Assembly (NCBI GenBank): GCA_030681635.1
Contig: JAUXRT010000328.1
Coordinates: 1-9,368 of the forward strand
Source of the DNA: Reyranella sp.
Lineage (GTDB): Bacteria > Pseudomonadota > Alphaproteobacteria > Reyranellales > Reyranellaceae
DNA length: 9,368 nt
Reading direction: 5' to 3'
Shown: positions 1 through 4,674 of the stretch, in pieces
Layout: every line of letters starts with the position of its first letter
How positions within the stretch are numbered: the stretch's first letter is position 1
Made by a program: the position numbers and the translations under genes
Notes under the pieces: model-generated
Database searches by the model: none
Seen by the model: only the letters and a program-made list of their open reading frames with translations
What the model was told of the DNA's origin: nothing

Positions 1-582
1 GACGCGAACAACCGCATGCGCGCCTCCTCGGTCGCCAACCGCCTGTGGCACACCGATGCCTCGTTCGTCGATCCGCCGGGCCGCTACTCGATGCTGTCGG
101 CGCGGGTGGTGCCGCCGGTGCGGGCCGATACCGAGTTCGCCGACATGCGCGCGGCCTACGACGCGCTCGACGCGGAGACTCGAGCTTCGATCGAGGGGCT
201 GCGCGTCTATCATTCCATCGTCTATTCGCGCCATGTGCTGGGCTTCGACTTCAGCGAAGAAGAGGCCGGCAAGCTGAAGGGCGCCGTCCATCCGCTGGTG
301 CGCACCATCCCAACCTCGGGCCGTCGCGCGCTTTATCTCGCCTCGCACGCCGCCCATGTCGTCGATTGGCAGGTGCCGGAGGGCCGGCTGCTGCTGCGCG
401 ACCTCAGCGACCATGCCACGCAACCGCAATTCATCTATCGCCACGTCTGGCGGCCGCATGATTTCGTGATCTGGGACAATCGCTGCACCATGCACCGCGC
501 CCGGCCGTTCGACGACAAGACCCACCGCCGCGAACTCCGCCGCACCACGACGCTCGACCTGCCGCTGCCGGTCCCGGCTTAG
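1..582 (+). CDS. TauD/TfdA-family Fe(II)/2-oxoglutarate dioxygenase, 5' truncated by window edge
   Basis: The frame is open from base 1 and ends at TAG 580-582, so this is the last 193 residues of a protein that normally has about 280-300. It shows the family's metal and cosubstrate ligands: the HxD motif (His17 and Asp19 of the fragment, in WHTDASF), the distal His165 (in NRCTMHRARPFD), and Arg176 and Arg180 at 11 and 15 residues after that His, where TauD has its 2-oxoglutarate- and substrate-binding arginines. The WDNRCTMHRARPFD style is typical of the TfdA-like branch. Such enzymes are cytosolic and couple 2-oxoglutarate decarboxylation to hydroxylation of a substrate, often with C-S or C-O cleavage. 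The substrate cannot be read from this fragment: sulfonates, aryloxy- or alkyl-acids are all possible. It converges on the avidin-like gene with only 21 bases between the stop codons. Family assignment is firm. Confidence 0.92.
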   Translation, partial: DANNRMRASSVANRLWHTDASFVDPPGRYSMLSARVVPPVRADTEFADMRAAYDALDAETRASIEGLRVYHSIVYSRHVLGFDFSEEEAGKLKGAVHPLVRTIPTSGRRALYLASHAAHVVDWQVPEGRLLLRDLSDHATQPQFIYRHVWRPHDFVIWDNRCTMHRARPFDDKTHRRELRRTTTLDLPLPVPA

Positions 583-610
583 GCTCCCGAAGAGCCAGAG
601 CCTCTAGTTT
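581..610 (+). terminator. Weak putative terminator hairpin after the dioxygenase
   Basis: AGGCTC (581-586) can pair with GAGCCT (598-603), or GGCTC (582-586) with the nearer GAGCC (592-596). A short T run (TAGTTTT, 605-610) follows on the plus strand. The stem overlaps the dioxygenase stop codon and sits in the 21-base convergent gap. The stem is short and the T run imperfect, so this is only a plausible intrinsic terminator for the plus-strand gene. Confidence 0.3.
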
Positions 611-999
611 TGCTTCGTGAAGACGTCCGATCCCTGGGCTTGCTGGAACGTATGGTTCTTGTCGACGTATCGCAGATCGAAGGTGATGTTGAGTGACGAC
701 CCGCTGAGGGTGCCCTTGAAGATGGTTATCGTCGCAGCGCATGGCTCGAAGTTCGCGACCATGGATACGTCGTTGCCGCTGATGGTGCCGGTAATTCTCA
801 CGGGGACGCCATTGCAGGCATAGCCTGCGGCGTAGTTTACGAACGTCCCGCTAAAGCTATTCTTTTCCTTGTCGGCCTTTGTGATGAGCAGCAGCGACCC
901 TTTGGTGTTCTTCCAAAGCGATTGCTCGGGAAGACCTTGAGCGTTCGCCGTGGAGGCGAGCAGCAAGCTTAGTACGAATGCACCGACCACGTTCTTCAT
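604..999 (-). CDS. Secreted avidin-fold (rhizavidin-like) protein with Phe in place of the pocket tryptophans
   Basis: The precursor is 131 aa with a clear Sec signal peptide: MKN, a hydrophobic core, then ASTANA, with predicted cleavage before QGLPEQ. This leaves a mature chain of 111 aa, the size of one avidin barrel. ATG 999 is chosen because GAGAGG lies 6 bases upstream and the signal peptide begins there; an in-frame ATG at 1041 would add 14 charged residues. The mature chain follows the avidin pattern: WKNTKGS (9-15), FSGTFVN (29-35), ITGT (49-52), ITIFKGT (71-77), ITFDL (85-89), GSDVFTK (103-109). Compared from memory with streptavidin and rhizavidin, the ligand-contact positions Asn11, Ser15, Thr72 and Asp105 are kept. 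Cys42 and Cys67 fall where dimeric rhizavidin has its disulfide. Phe64, Phe74, Phe87 and Phe98 replace the four pocket Trp, and Phe33 replaces the ligand Tyr. Biotin binding is therefore plausible but probably weak, or the ligand differs. Hand-counted GC of bases 601-720 is about 53%, below the neighbours. The start codon lies 45 bases downstream of the crotonase stop on the same strand. Confidence 0.82.
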   Translation of the reverse strand: MKNVVGAFVLSLLLASTANAQGLPEQSLWKNTKGSLLLITKADKEKNSFSGTFVNYAAGYACNGVPVRITGTISGNDVSMVANFEPCAATITIFKGTLSGSSLNITFDLRYVDKNHTFQQAQGSDVFTKQN

Positions 1000-1044
1000 C
1001 CATGTCCTCTCACGGTAGCGTACAGGTCTCAGACCGTTCATGGC

Positions 1045-1815
1045 TCACCAGTTCGGCGGGCGCTTTTCATTGAAGGCGTTGAGCCCTTCCTGGGCATCGT
1101 CGGTCTCAATGATGTTGCAGATCGTCTCGACGACGTTTTCGATCGCCCGGCGGTATTCGAAATCGTTGGCGCGCATGAAGGAATCGCGGGCGAGCTGCAT
1201 GACGAGCGGCGACTTGGCGGCGAAGTCGCGGGCCATCCGACGTGCCTCGTCCTTCACCTGGGCGGCCGGCACCACCTTGTTGACCAGGCCCCGCGCGCAG
1301 GCTTCTTCCGCCGAGATGGGCCGGCCGCTGAACAGCAGCTCGAAGGCCTTGTGGCGGCCGATCTGGCGCGGCAGGTGCACGAAGTGCATGGCCGGGATCA
1401 CGCCCACCTGGATCTCGGGATAGCCGAGGCTCGCCGTGTCGGCCGCGATCAGCACGTCGCAGGAGACGGCGAGCGTCACGCCGGCGGCCCGCGCCGGCCC
1501 GGTGAGGGCGGCGATGGTGGGCTTGCCCATGCGGTATTGCAGGTCGTGCATTTCGAAGTAGAGCTTCTCCAGGTAGCGGCGGAGCGCCAGGCCCCGGGCA
1601 TTGCGGATCATCGCGAGGTCCATGCCGGCGCTGAACGAATTCTCGAAGGCGCTGGTCAGGATGATGGCGCGGACCTCGGAGTCCGCCTTGGCCTTTCGGT
1701 AGGCGTTGTTGATGTCCTCGATCAGGCCGTGGTTGATGGCGTTGACGGGCGCGCGGCGCATGGTGATCTCGGCGACCCGGTCGACCACTGCATAGTCCAG
1801 ATTTTCAAATTCCAT
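1045..1815 (-). CDS. Enoyl-CoA hydratase/isomerase (crotonase) family protein
   Basis: This 256-aa protein has the usual length of a single-domain crotonase. ATG 1815 is preceded by an excellent ribosome site (GGGAGGAA, 3 bases away); an upstream in-frame ATG at 1869 has no such support. The oxyanion-hole segment FSAGMDL is at 61-67, the second one (LTGPARAAGVTL) at 104-115 and SCD at 118-120. YPEIQVGVIP at 132-141 carries Glu134, the equivalent of rat crotonase Glu164. The chain ends in EKRPPNW, a common crotonase C-terminus. The other hydratase glutamate (rat Glu144) is replaced by Thr114. One-Glu members are often delta3-delta2 isomerases or other CoA-ester enzymes, so hydratase activity should not be assumed. 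The protein acts on an acyl-CoA in the cytosol, probably in fatty- or aromatic-acid breakdown. It may be cotranscribed with the avidin-like gene downstream. Confidence 0.9.
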   Translation of the reverse strand: MEFENLDYAVVDRVAEITMRRAPVNAINHGLIEDINNAYRKAKADSEVRAIILTSAFENSFSAGMDLAMIRNARGLALRRYLEKLYFEMHDLQYRMGKPTIAALTGPARAAGVTLAVSCDVLIAADTASLGYPEIQVGVIPAMHFVHLPRQIGRHKAFELLFSGRPISAEEACARGLVNKVVPAAQVKDEARRMARDFAAKSPLVMQLARDSFMRANDFEYRRAIENVVETICNIIETDDAQEGLNAFNEKRPPNW

Positions 1816-1836
1816 TGTTCCTCCCGATCGCGCCAC

Positions 1837-1876
1837 GATACCCGTATCCAGGCTCGTGCTCACGCACAACTCGTGC
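1837..1876. promoter_or_regulatory. Cluster of short repeats upstream of the crotonase gene (possible operator)
   Basis: The gap 1816-1938 upstream of the crotonase start contains a perfect palindrome GATAC-CC-GTATC (1837-1848), a 7-base direct repeat CTCGTGC (1853-1859 and 1870-1876, 17 bases apart), and an inverted repeat GCAC-N5-GTGC (1864-1876). The palindrome is about 12 bases upstream of the ribosome site. This could bind a TetR- or GntR-type repressor, as is common for acyl-CoA genes, but no known consensus was matched. Short repeats of this size also occur by chance in GC-rich DNA. Confidence 0.25.
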
Positions 1877-1938
1877 GTTGCGATCGGCGGCTCAGCTCGT
1901 CGGCTGCGCGGTTCCTGTGAACGCGCGCAGGGAGGCGA

Positions 1939-2283
1939 TCAGCACCGAGGAGCGGTGCGGGTCCGGTAGCCGTCGTAGTACTGGCTTCCGCAGGCGACCT
2001 GCTGTTGAACGACGTCGTCGCGATACCCGTTCTGCCCGCGGTTTGTCACCGTCACCGTGGTGTAGCGCTGCTGATTGCCGTAGCCGTAGTACGGCGCGGG
2101 CTGCGAATAGCCGTACGCCGGGGCAGGTGCGGGACTGTAGTAGCCGCTGTTGTACGGGTTGCCGTAGGGCGCCGGTGTCGGCTGATAGTAGCCGCGCGGT
2201 GCGGCATTGCCGTCGTCCACGCACGCCGCCCCGGTGATGCCGACGGCCACAGCAAGGATTGGTTTCAGAAAGAACCTAAACAT
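1939..2283 (-). CDS. Tyr/Pro-rich exported protein, predicted EcfG-dependent
   Basis: This 114-aa product belongs to no family I recognise. Residues 1-20 form a positively charged, hydrophobic export signal (MFRFFLKPILAVAVGITGAA) followed by Cys21. GAAC resembles a lipobox but has Gly at -3, so lipoprotein processing is uncertain and ordinary signal-peptidase cleavage near NAA is the alternative. Residues 30-75 are low complexity, rich in Tyr, Pro, Gly, Asn and Ala (16 Tyr and 12 Pro overall). Residues 76-97 look more structured and polar. Cys98 and a C-terminal Cys114 could pair in the periplasm. ATG 2283 has GGAGGAA 6 bases upstream. An EcfG-type promoter lies about 64 bases upstream, so stress induction is expected. 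A periplasmic or envelope-associated role is inferred from the signal and composition only. Confidence 0.72.
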   Translation of the reverse strand: MFRFFLKPILAVAVGITGAACVDDGNAAPRGYYQPTPAPYGNPYNSGYYSPAPAPAYGYSQPAPYYGYGNQQRYTTVTVTNRGQNGYRDDVVQQQVACGSQYYDGYRTRTAPRC

Positions 2284-2336
2284 CTCGATTCCTCCACGTC
2301 AGGGAGTTTGAACGCCCCAACTCACACGATCATTCT

Positions 2337-2350
2337 GTCTTTCTAAAGAC
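2337..2350 (-). promoter_or_regulatory. Palindrome at the predicted transcript start of the Tyr/Pro-rich gene
   Basis: On the plus strand GTCTTT-CT-AAAGAC is a perfect inverted repeat. It begins 5 bases beyond the minus-strand -10 element (CGTT, 2358-2355), so it overlaps the predicted transcription start near 2347. It could be an operator, or form a small hairpin at the very 5' end of the mRNA. A second inverted repeat, GAGTT-N10-AACTC (2304-2323), lies further down the same leader. Function is not shown by sequence alone. Confidence 0.3.
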
Positions 2351-2354
2351 GAAT

Positions 2355-2380
2355 AACGGTCGGGGGATCGAACAGGTTCC
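2355..2380 (-). promoter_or_regulatory. EcfG (general stress sigma factor) type promoter for the Tyr/Pro-rich gene
   Basis: Read on the minus strand this is GGAAC (2380-2376), 17 bases, then CGTT (2358-2355). It matches the published alphaproteobacterial EcfG/SigT consensus GGAAC-N16/17-CGTT at every defined base. Transcription would start near 2347, giving a leader of about 64 bases to ATG 2283. The sigma factor acts under the PhyR-NepR partner switch. The match in an intergenic region, in the right orientation, makes the call strong although no expression data are available. Confidence 0.75.
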
Positions 2381-2491
2381 CGCCTGCCGTCTCGGCGGAT
2401 CGACCTGCGGCCGCACCACCGCCAGCACCGGCCCGCTCCCGAAGCGGATGGATGCCCGCCCTGAACCACTCTTCACCCTGTTCCTGGCCGC

Positions 2492-2510
2492 AGGATCGCT
2501 CGAGGATCGC
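2492..2510 (+). repeat. Tandem AGGATCGC repeat just upstream of an EcfG -35
   Basis: AGGATCGC occurs at 2492-2499 and again at 2503-2510, a period of 11 bases or about one helical turn. The second copy ends two bases before the GGAAC -35 element at 2513. The position is suitable for an accessory regulator binding one face of the helix, but chance duplication is quite possible. Confidence 0.25.
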
Positions 2511-2512
2511 AC

Positions 2513-2538
2513 GGAACCGGGGCCTGCACGACGGCGTT
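2513..2538 (+). promoter_or_regulatory. EcfG (general stress sigma factor) type promoter for the 77-aa gene
   Basis: GGAAC (2513-2517), a 17-base spacer and CGTT (2535-2538) match the EcfG consensus exactly, with the same spacing as the divergent promoter at 2380-2355. Transcription would start near 2546, giving a leader of about 62 bases to ATG 2608. The two promoters point away from each other, with about 130 bases between their -35 elements. Confidence 0.75.
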
Positions 2539-2543
2539 CACGC

Positions 2544-2569
2544 TTTCGCCGGCTTTGACTCCGGCGGGA
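2544..2569 (+). promoter_or_regulatory. Stem-loop at the 5' end of the 77-aa gene's leader
   Basis: TTTCGCCGG (2544-2552) can pair with CCGGCGGGA (2561-2569) around the 8-base loop CTTTGACT. Six pairs are G-C, one is A-U and two are G-U. If transcription starts near 2546 this hairpin sits at or within a base or two of the mRNA's 5' end, about 28 bases before the ribosome site AGGGGAG (2597-2603). It may stabilise the mRNA; there is no T run after it, so it is not a terminator. Confidence 0.35.
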
Positions 2570-2607
2570 CCTCCAACTAGCTTTTCAGGCAGGACCAGGG
2601 GAGAGCC

Positions 2608-2841
2608 ATGTCTCGGATGCCCTCGGAACAACTCACGAAAGCTCTCGGCCGCGCGGTCGCCGCGGTTTGGGGAGATCTGCCGGCCAGCGTGCAGCACGAG
2701 CTGTTCGAATCGGCGGTACGACTGTCGAGCGCAGGCTCCCGCGAGCAGCTGGCCATCTTCCTGCATCATCGGCACCCCAGAACGATCGACGGCGGCAAGC
2801 CGGCGCGTGAGGTGCCCGAGCCGGACAGCCTGGGCGGGTAA
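2608..2841 (+). CDS. Small conserved-type hypothetical protein (77 aa), predicted EcfG-dependent
   Basis: The start ATG 2608 has a strong ribosome site (AGGGGAG, about 4 bases away) and the frame ends at TAA 2841. The product has no signal peptide or membrane segment, so it is cytosolic. Residues 5-36 look helical (PSEQLTKALGRAVAAVW, then LPASVQHELFESAV), residues 44-56 carry LAIFLHHRHPRT, and the tail is Pro/acidic, ending EPDSLGG. The general form (helical start, FLH-x-RHPRT, EPDSLGG end) resembles small uncharacterised rhizobial proteins I recall, but I can name no family. It is not NepR, the small anti-sigma factor of the same stress system, because that helix motif is absent. An EcfG promoter and a leader hairpin precede it, so a role in the general stress response is inferred. 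The oxidoreductase gene follows 102 bases downstream. Confidence 0.75.
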   Translation: MSRMPSEQLTKALGRAVAAVWGDLPASVQHELFESAVRLSSAGSREQLAIFLHHRHPRTIDGGKPAREVPEPDSLGG

Positions 2842-2943
2842 CGCCTGTCCCTCGTCCTGTCCCGCACTGGGAAGTGACCGCTTTCCGCTGACGACGTACA
2901 ACAGCCCCGACACAAAACGGCAAGAGGGGCTGCGGTCGCAAGT

Positions 2944-3930
2944 ATGAAAAATGGCGGCATGAAGAACGACAGCGTTGCGATCGGCATCATCGGCGCCGGC
3001 ATCATGGGAGAGCGGCTGCTCAACGCGATCCTTCAGCAGAACCCCGCGCTGGTCCACGCCTGCGGCATCTGGGATCCCGCGCCGGAAGCGATGCAGCGCA
3101 TGGCAAAGACCTTTCCCCAGGTGCCGCGGCTGGCCGATGCGGCCGCCGTCATTGCGGCGAGCGACTGCACCTACATCGCCTCGCCCCCGGCCTCGCATCT
3201 CCCGCACGCCCGCGCCGCGCTGGCGGCCGGCAAGAGCGTTTTTAGCGAGAAGCCGCTGGCGGTCGATGTTGCCGACGCAGCCGCGTTCGTAGCGGAGGCC
3301 GGCACTGGGGGCGCGGTGAACTTTCCCTTCGCCTCGTCGCCGGCCGTGGCGACGATCCGGCGCTGGATCGAGAGCGGCGAGATCGGCACGCCGCGCCGCA
3401 TCGCGATCGAGGTGGGTTTCGCCAAGTGGCCGCGCCCCTGGCAGGCGGATGCGGCGGGCTGGCTGGACAGGCCGATGCAGGGCGGTTTTACGCGCGAGGT
3501 CGTCTCGCATTTCCTCTTTCTGTCGCGGCGGCTCGTCGGGCCTTTGCACAACATGAGCGGCAAGGCGTCGTTTCCGGAAGAGAGCAAATCCGAACGACGC
3601 GTCGCCGCGACCCTGCAGGCCGGCGACCTGCCGGTCACGCTCGCGGGCGCGGTCGGCGAGACGGCGAAGGACGATCACAACATCTGGAGGCTGGAAGGCG
3701 ACAAGGGCGCGGTGCGGCTCTGCGACTGGTCGATCGCTGAGCGGCGCCAGGCGGACGGCACCTGGCAGCAGGCGCCGGATGCCTTGCCCCAGGAGCAGGC
3801 CCGGCCGCTGGCGCTCAAGCGCCAGCTCGAAGGCGTGGCAAAACTCGCCCGCGGCGAGCCGCATCATCTCGCGACGCTGGCGGAGGCCCTCAACGTCCAG
3901 GAGATCGTCGAAGGCATTCTCGCTCGCTGA
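2944..3930 (+). CDS. Gfo/Idh/MocA-family NAD(P)-dependent oxidoreductase
   Basis: This 328-aa protein has the normal family length. An N-terminal Rossmann fold shows GIIGAGIMG (14-22) for NAD(P) binding and SEKPLA (101-106) with the conserved catalytic Lys103. The C-terminal alpha/beta domain carries GGFTREVVSH (180-189). His189 matches the catalytic His, but Glu185 stands where the family usually has Asp four residues earlier. Members oxidise or reduce a hydroxyl/keto group of sugars, inositols or related polyols in the cytosol; the substrate here is unknown. Two starts are possible, ATG 2944 and ATG 2959; neither has a good ribosome site, and a GAGG lies about 14 bases before the first. The 102-base gap upstream (2842-2943) shows no EcfG match or clear promoter. 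It converges on the next gene with two bases between the stops. Confidence 0.9.
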   Translation: MKNGGMKNDSVAIGIIGAGIMGERLLNAILQQNPALVHACGIWDPAPEAMQRMAKTFPQVPRLADAAAVIAASDCTYIASPPASHLPHARAALAAGKSVFSEKPLAVDVADAAAFVAEAGTGGAVNFPFASSPAVATIRRWIESGEIGTPRRIAIEVGFAKWPRPWQADAAGWLDRPMQGGFTREVVSHFLFLSRRLVGPLHNMSGKASFPEESKSERRVAATLQAGDLPVTLAGAVGETAKDDHNIWRLEGDKGAVRLCDWSIAERRQADGTWQQAPDALPQEQARPLALKRQLEGVAKLARGEPHHLATLAEALNVQEIVEGILAR

Positions 3931-3932
3931 GC

Positions 3933-4244
3933 CTAGCGTAGCTGCCCGAGTTTCGTCCGCTCAAAGCTCCTGCGAAGCTCCGCCGTCGACAGCAGCGCGT
4001 ACCCCGTCGGCACCGTGGCCAGGTCCTGAGGCGAACGGCGGTCGGCCGGCGTTTCGGCCAGCTGGAGCCGCACCTCCCCGGCGGCATGGTCCCCGGCCTT
4101 CAGGCTGGCCAGCGCACGCACCAGATACTCGCCGGCAAAGTAGTCGGGCTGCTGTCCGCTCGCCTCATAGCCGGCGATAAAGGCTTCGATGCGCTCTTCC
4201 AGGTGGCGGCGCGCCGCGGCGTGCGCGTCGGGTGGCAGGGTCAT
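3933..4244 (-). CDS. Hypothetical protein (103 aa) downstream of the mrp operon
   Basis: I do not recognise this family. The product is soluble, with no signal peptide or membrane segment. It has an Ala/Arg/Glu-rich helical N-terminus (residues 8-29) with a GYEASGQQPDYFAGEYLVRAL stretch near 25-45, then a polar middle and a TGYALLSTAELRRSFER segment near 79-95. ATG 4244 is the only Met in the frame and an in-frame stop lies 42 bases upstream, so the start is constrained, although no good ribosome site is visible. It follows mrpG by 49 bases on the same strand with no evident terminator, so it may be read as the tail of the antiporter operon. A functional link to Mrp is only an inference from position. 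It ends two bases from the oxidoreductase stop. Confidence 0.62.
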   Translation of the reverse strand: MTLPPDAHAAARRHLEERIEAFIAGYEASGQQPDYFAGEYLVRALASLKAGDHAAGEVRLQLAETPADRRSPQDLATVPTGYALLSTAELRRSFERTKLGQLR

Positions 4245-4293
4245 GGTGGAAACAATGGCCTCACGGGATGCAGCAACTGTAGCTCATAGGCAA

Positions 4294-4674
4294 TCAGACC
4301 TGGCCACCCGGCTTCGCCGCCCCGTCGGTGCCGACCGGCGGCGGAACCTCCGTGCTTCCCTCGCTGCGATCGCGATAGAGCGCAGCCCGTGCCAGCAGCA
4401 TGAGCGTGACCGGCGTGGTCACGGTCACGAAAACCGCGATGAGCACCTCGTGCAGAACCGGGCGCGACTGCAGGACCGAGAAGAAGACGATTGAACCGAG
4501 CAGGATCCCGGCCGTTCCCCAGGTGGCGCCGAGGGTCGGGGCGTGCATGCGTTCGTAGAAGGTCTTCAGGCGCAACAGGCCAATGGCGCCGACCACGGTG
4601 AAGCCGGCGCCGAGCAGGACCAGGAAGGAGGTCAGGAGCGCGGCCCAGACGGGCAGATCCGCAGCCTGTGTCAT
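4294..4674 (-). CDS. mrpG: Mrp antiporter subunit G
   Basis: This 126-aa membrane protein has three predicted segments (about 10-32, 53-70 and 76-97). The MrpG/MnhG/PhaG hallmarks are visible: GLLRLKTFYERMHAPTLGA (32-50) and TTPVTLMLLARAA (86-98). The 28-residue polar, Pro/Gly-rich tail is somewhat long. MrpG is a small integral subunit of the multi-subunit cation/proton antiporter in the inner membrane. It is required for complex function, but its own role in transport is unclear. It is the last mrp gene here; ATG 4674 overlaps the mrpF stop as ATGA, which fixes the start and suggests translational coupling. Confidence 0.93.
   Translation of the reverse strand: MTQAADLPVWAALLTSFLVLLGAGFTVVGAIGLLRLKTFYERMHAPTLGATWGTAGILLGSIVFFSVLQSRPVLHEVLIAVFVTVTTPVTLMLLARAALYRDRSEGSTEVPPPVGTDGAAKPGGQV

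Larger units (their letters stand above)
2284..2607. other. Divergent intergenic regulatory region without genes
   Basis: These 324 bases separate the minus-strand Tyr/Pro-rich gene from the plus-strand 77-aa gene. They hold two divergent EcfG-type promoters (2355-2380 minus, 2513-2538 plus), with inverted repeats near each predicted transcript start and a tandem 8-base repeat next to the plus-strand -35. Between the promoters (2381-2491) I see no further element. A 60-codon minus-strand open frame (2330-2512) crosses the promoter and is not considered a gene. Confidence 0.7.

Noticed and set aside
1000..1041. Upstream start for the avidin-like protein at 1041
   Set aside because: It would put 14 mostly charged residues before a perfect signal peptide; ATG 999 has the ribosome site.
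1816..1869. Upstream start for the crotonase at 1869
   Set aside because: ATG 1815 has GGGAGGAA at good distance and gives the normal family N-terminus.
2330..2512. 60-codon minus-strand open frame in the intergenic region
   Set aside because: It covers the minus-strand EcfG promoter, has low-complexity Arg/Pro/Ser content and no ribosome site.
2608..2841. 77-aa protein as NepR, the anti-sigma factor of EcfG
   Set aside because: Size and predicted regulation fit, but the characteristic NepR helical motif is not present.
2473..3867. Long minus-strand open frame (464 codons) opposite the oxidoreductase and the 77-aa gene
   Set aside because: It is antisense to two genes with clear family or ribosome-site support, is Arg-rich as expected of GC-rich shadow frames, and has no recognisable domain.
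3925..3938. Hairpin CGCT-N6-AGCG between the convergent stops
   Set aside because: A four-base stem with no T run is too weak to call a bidirectional terminator.
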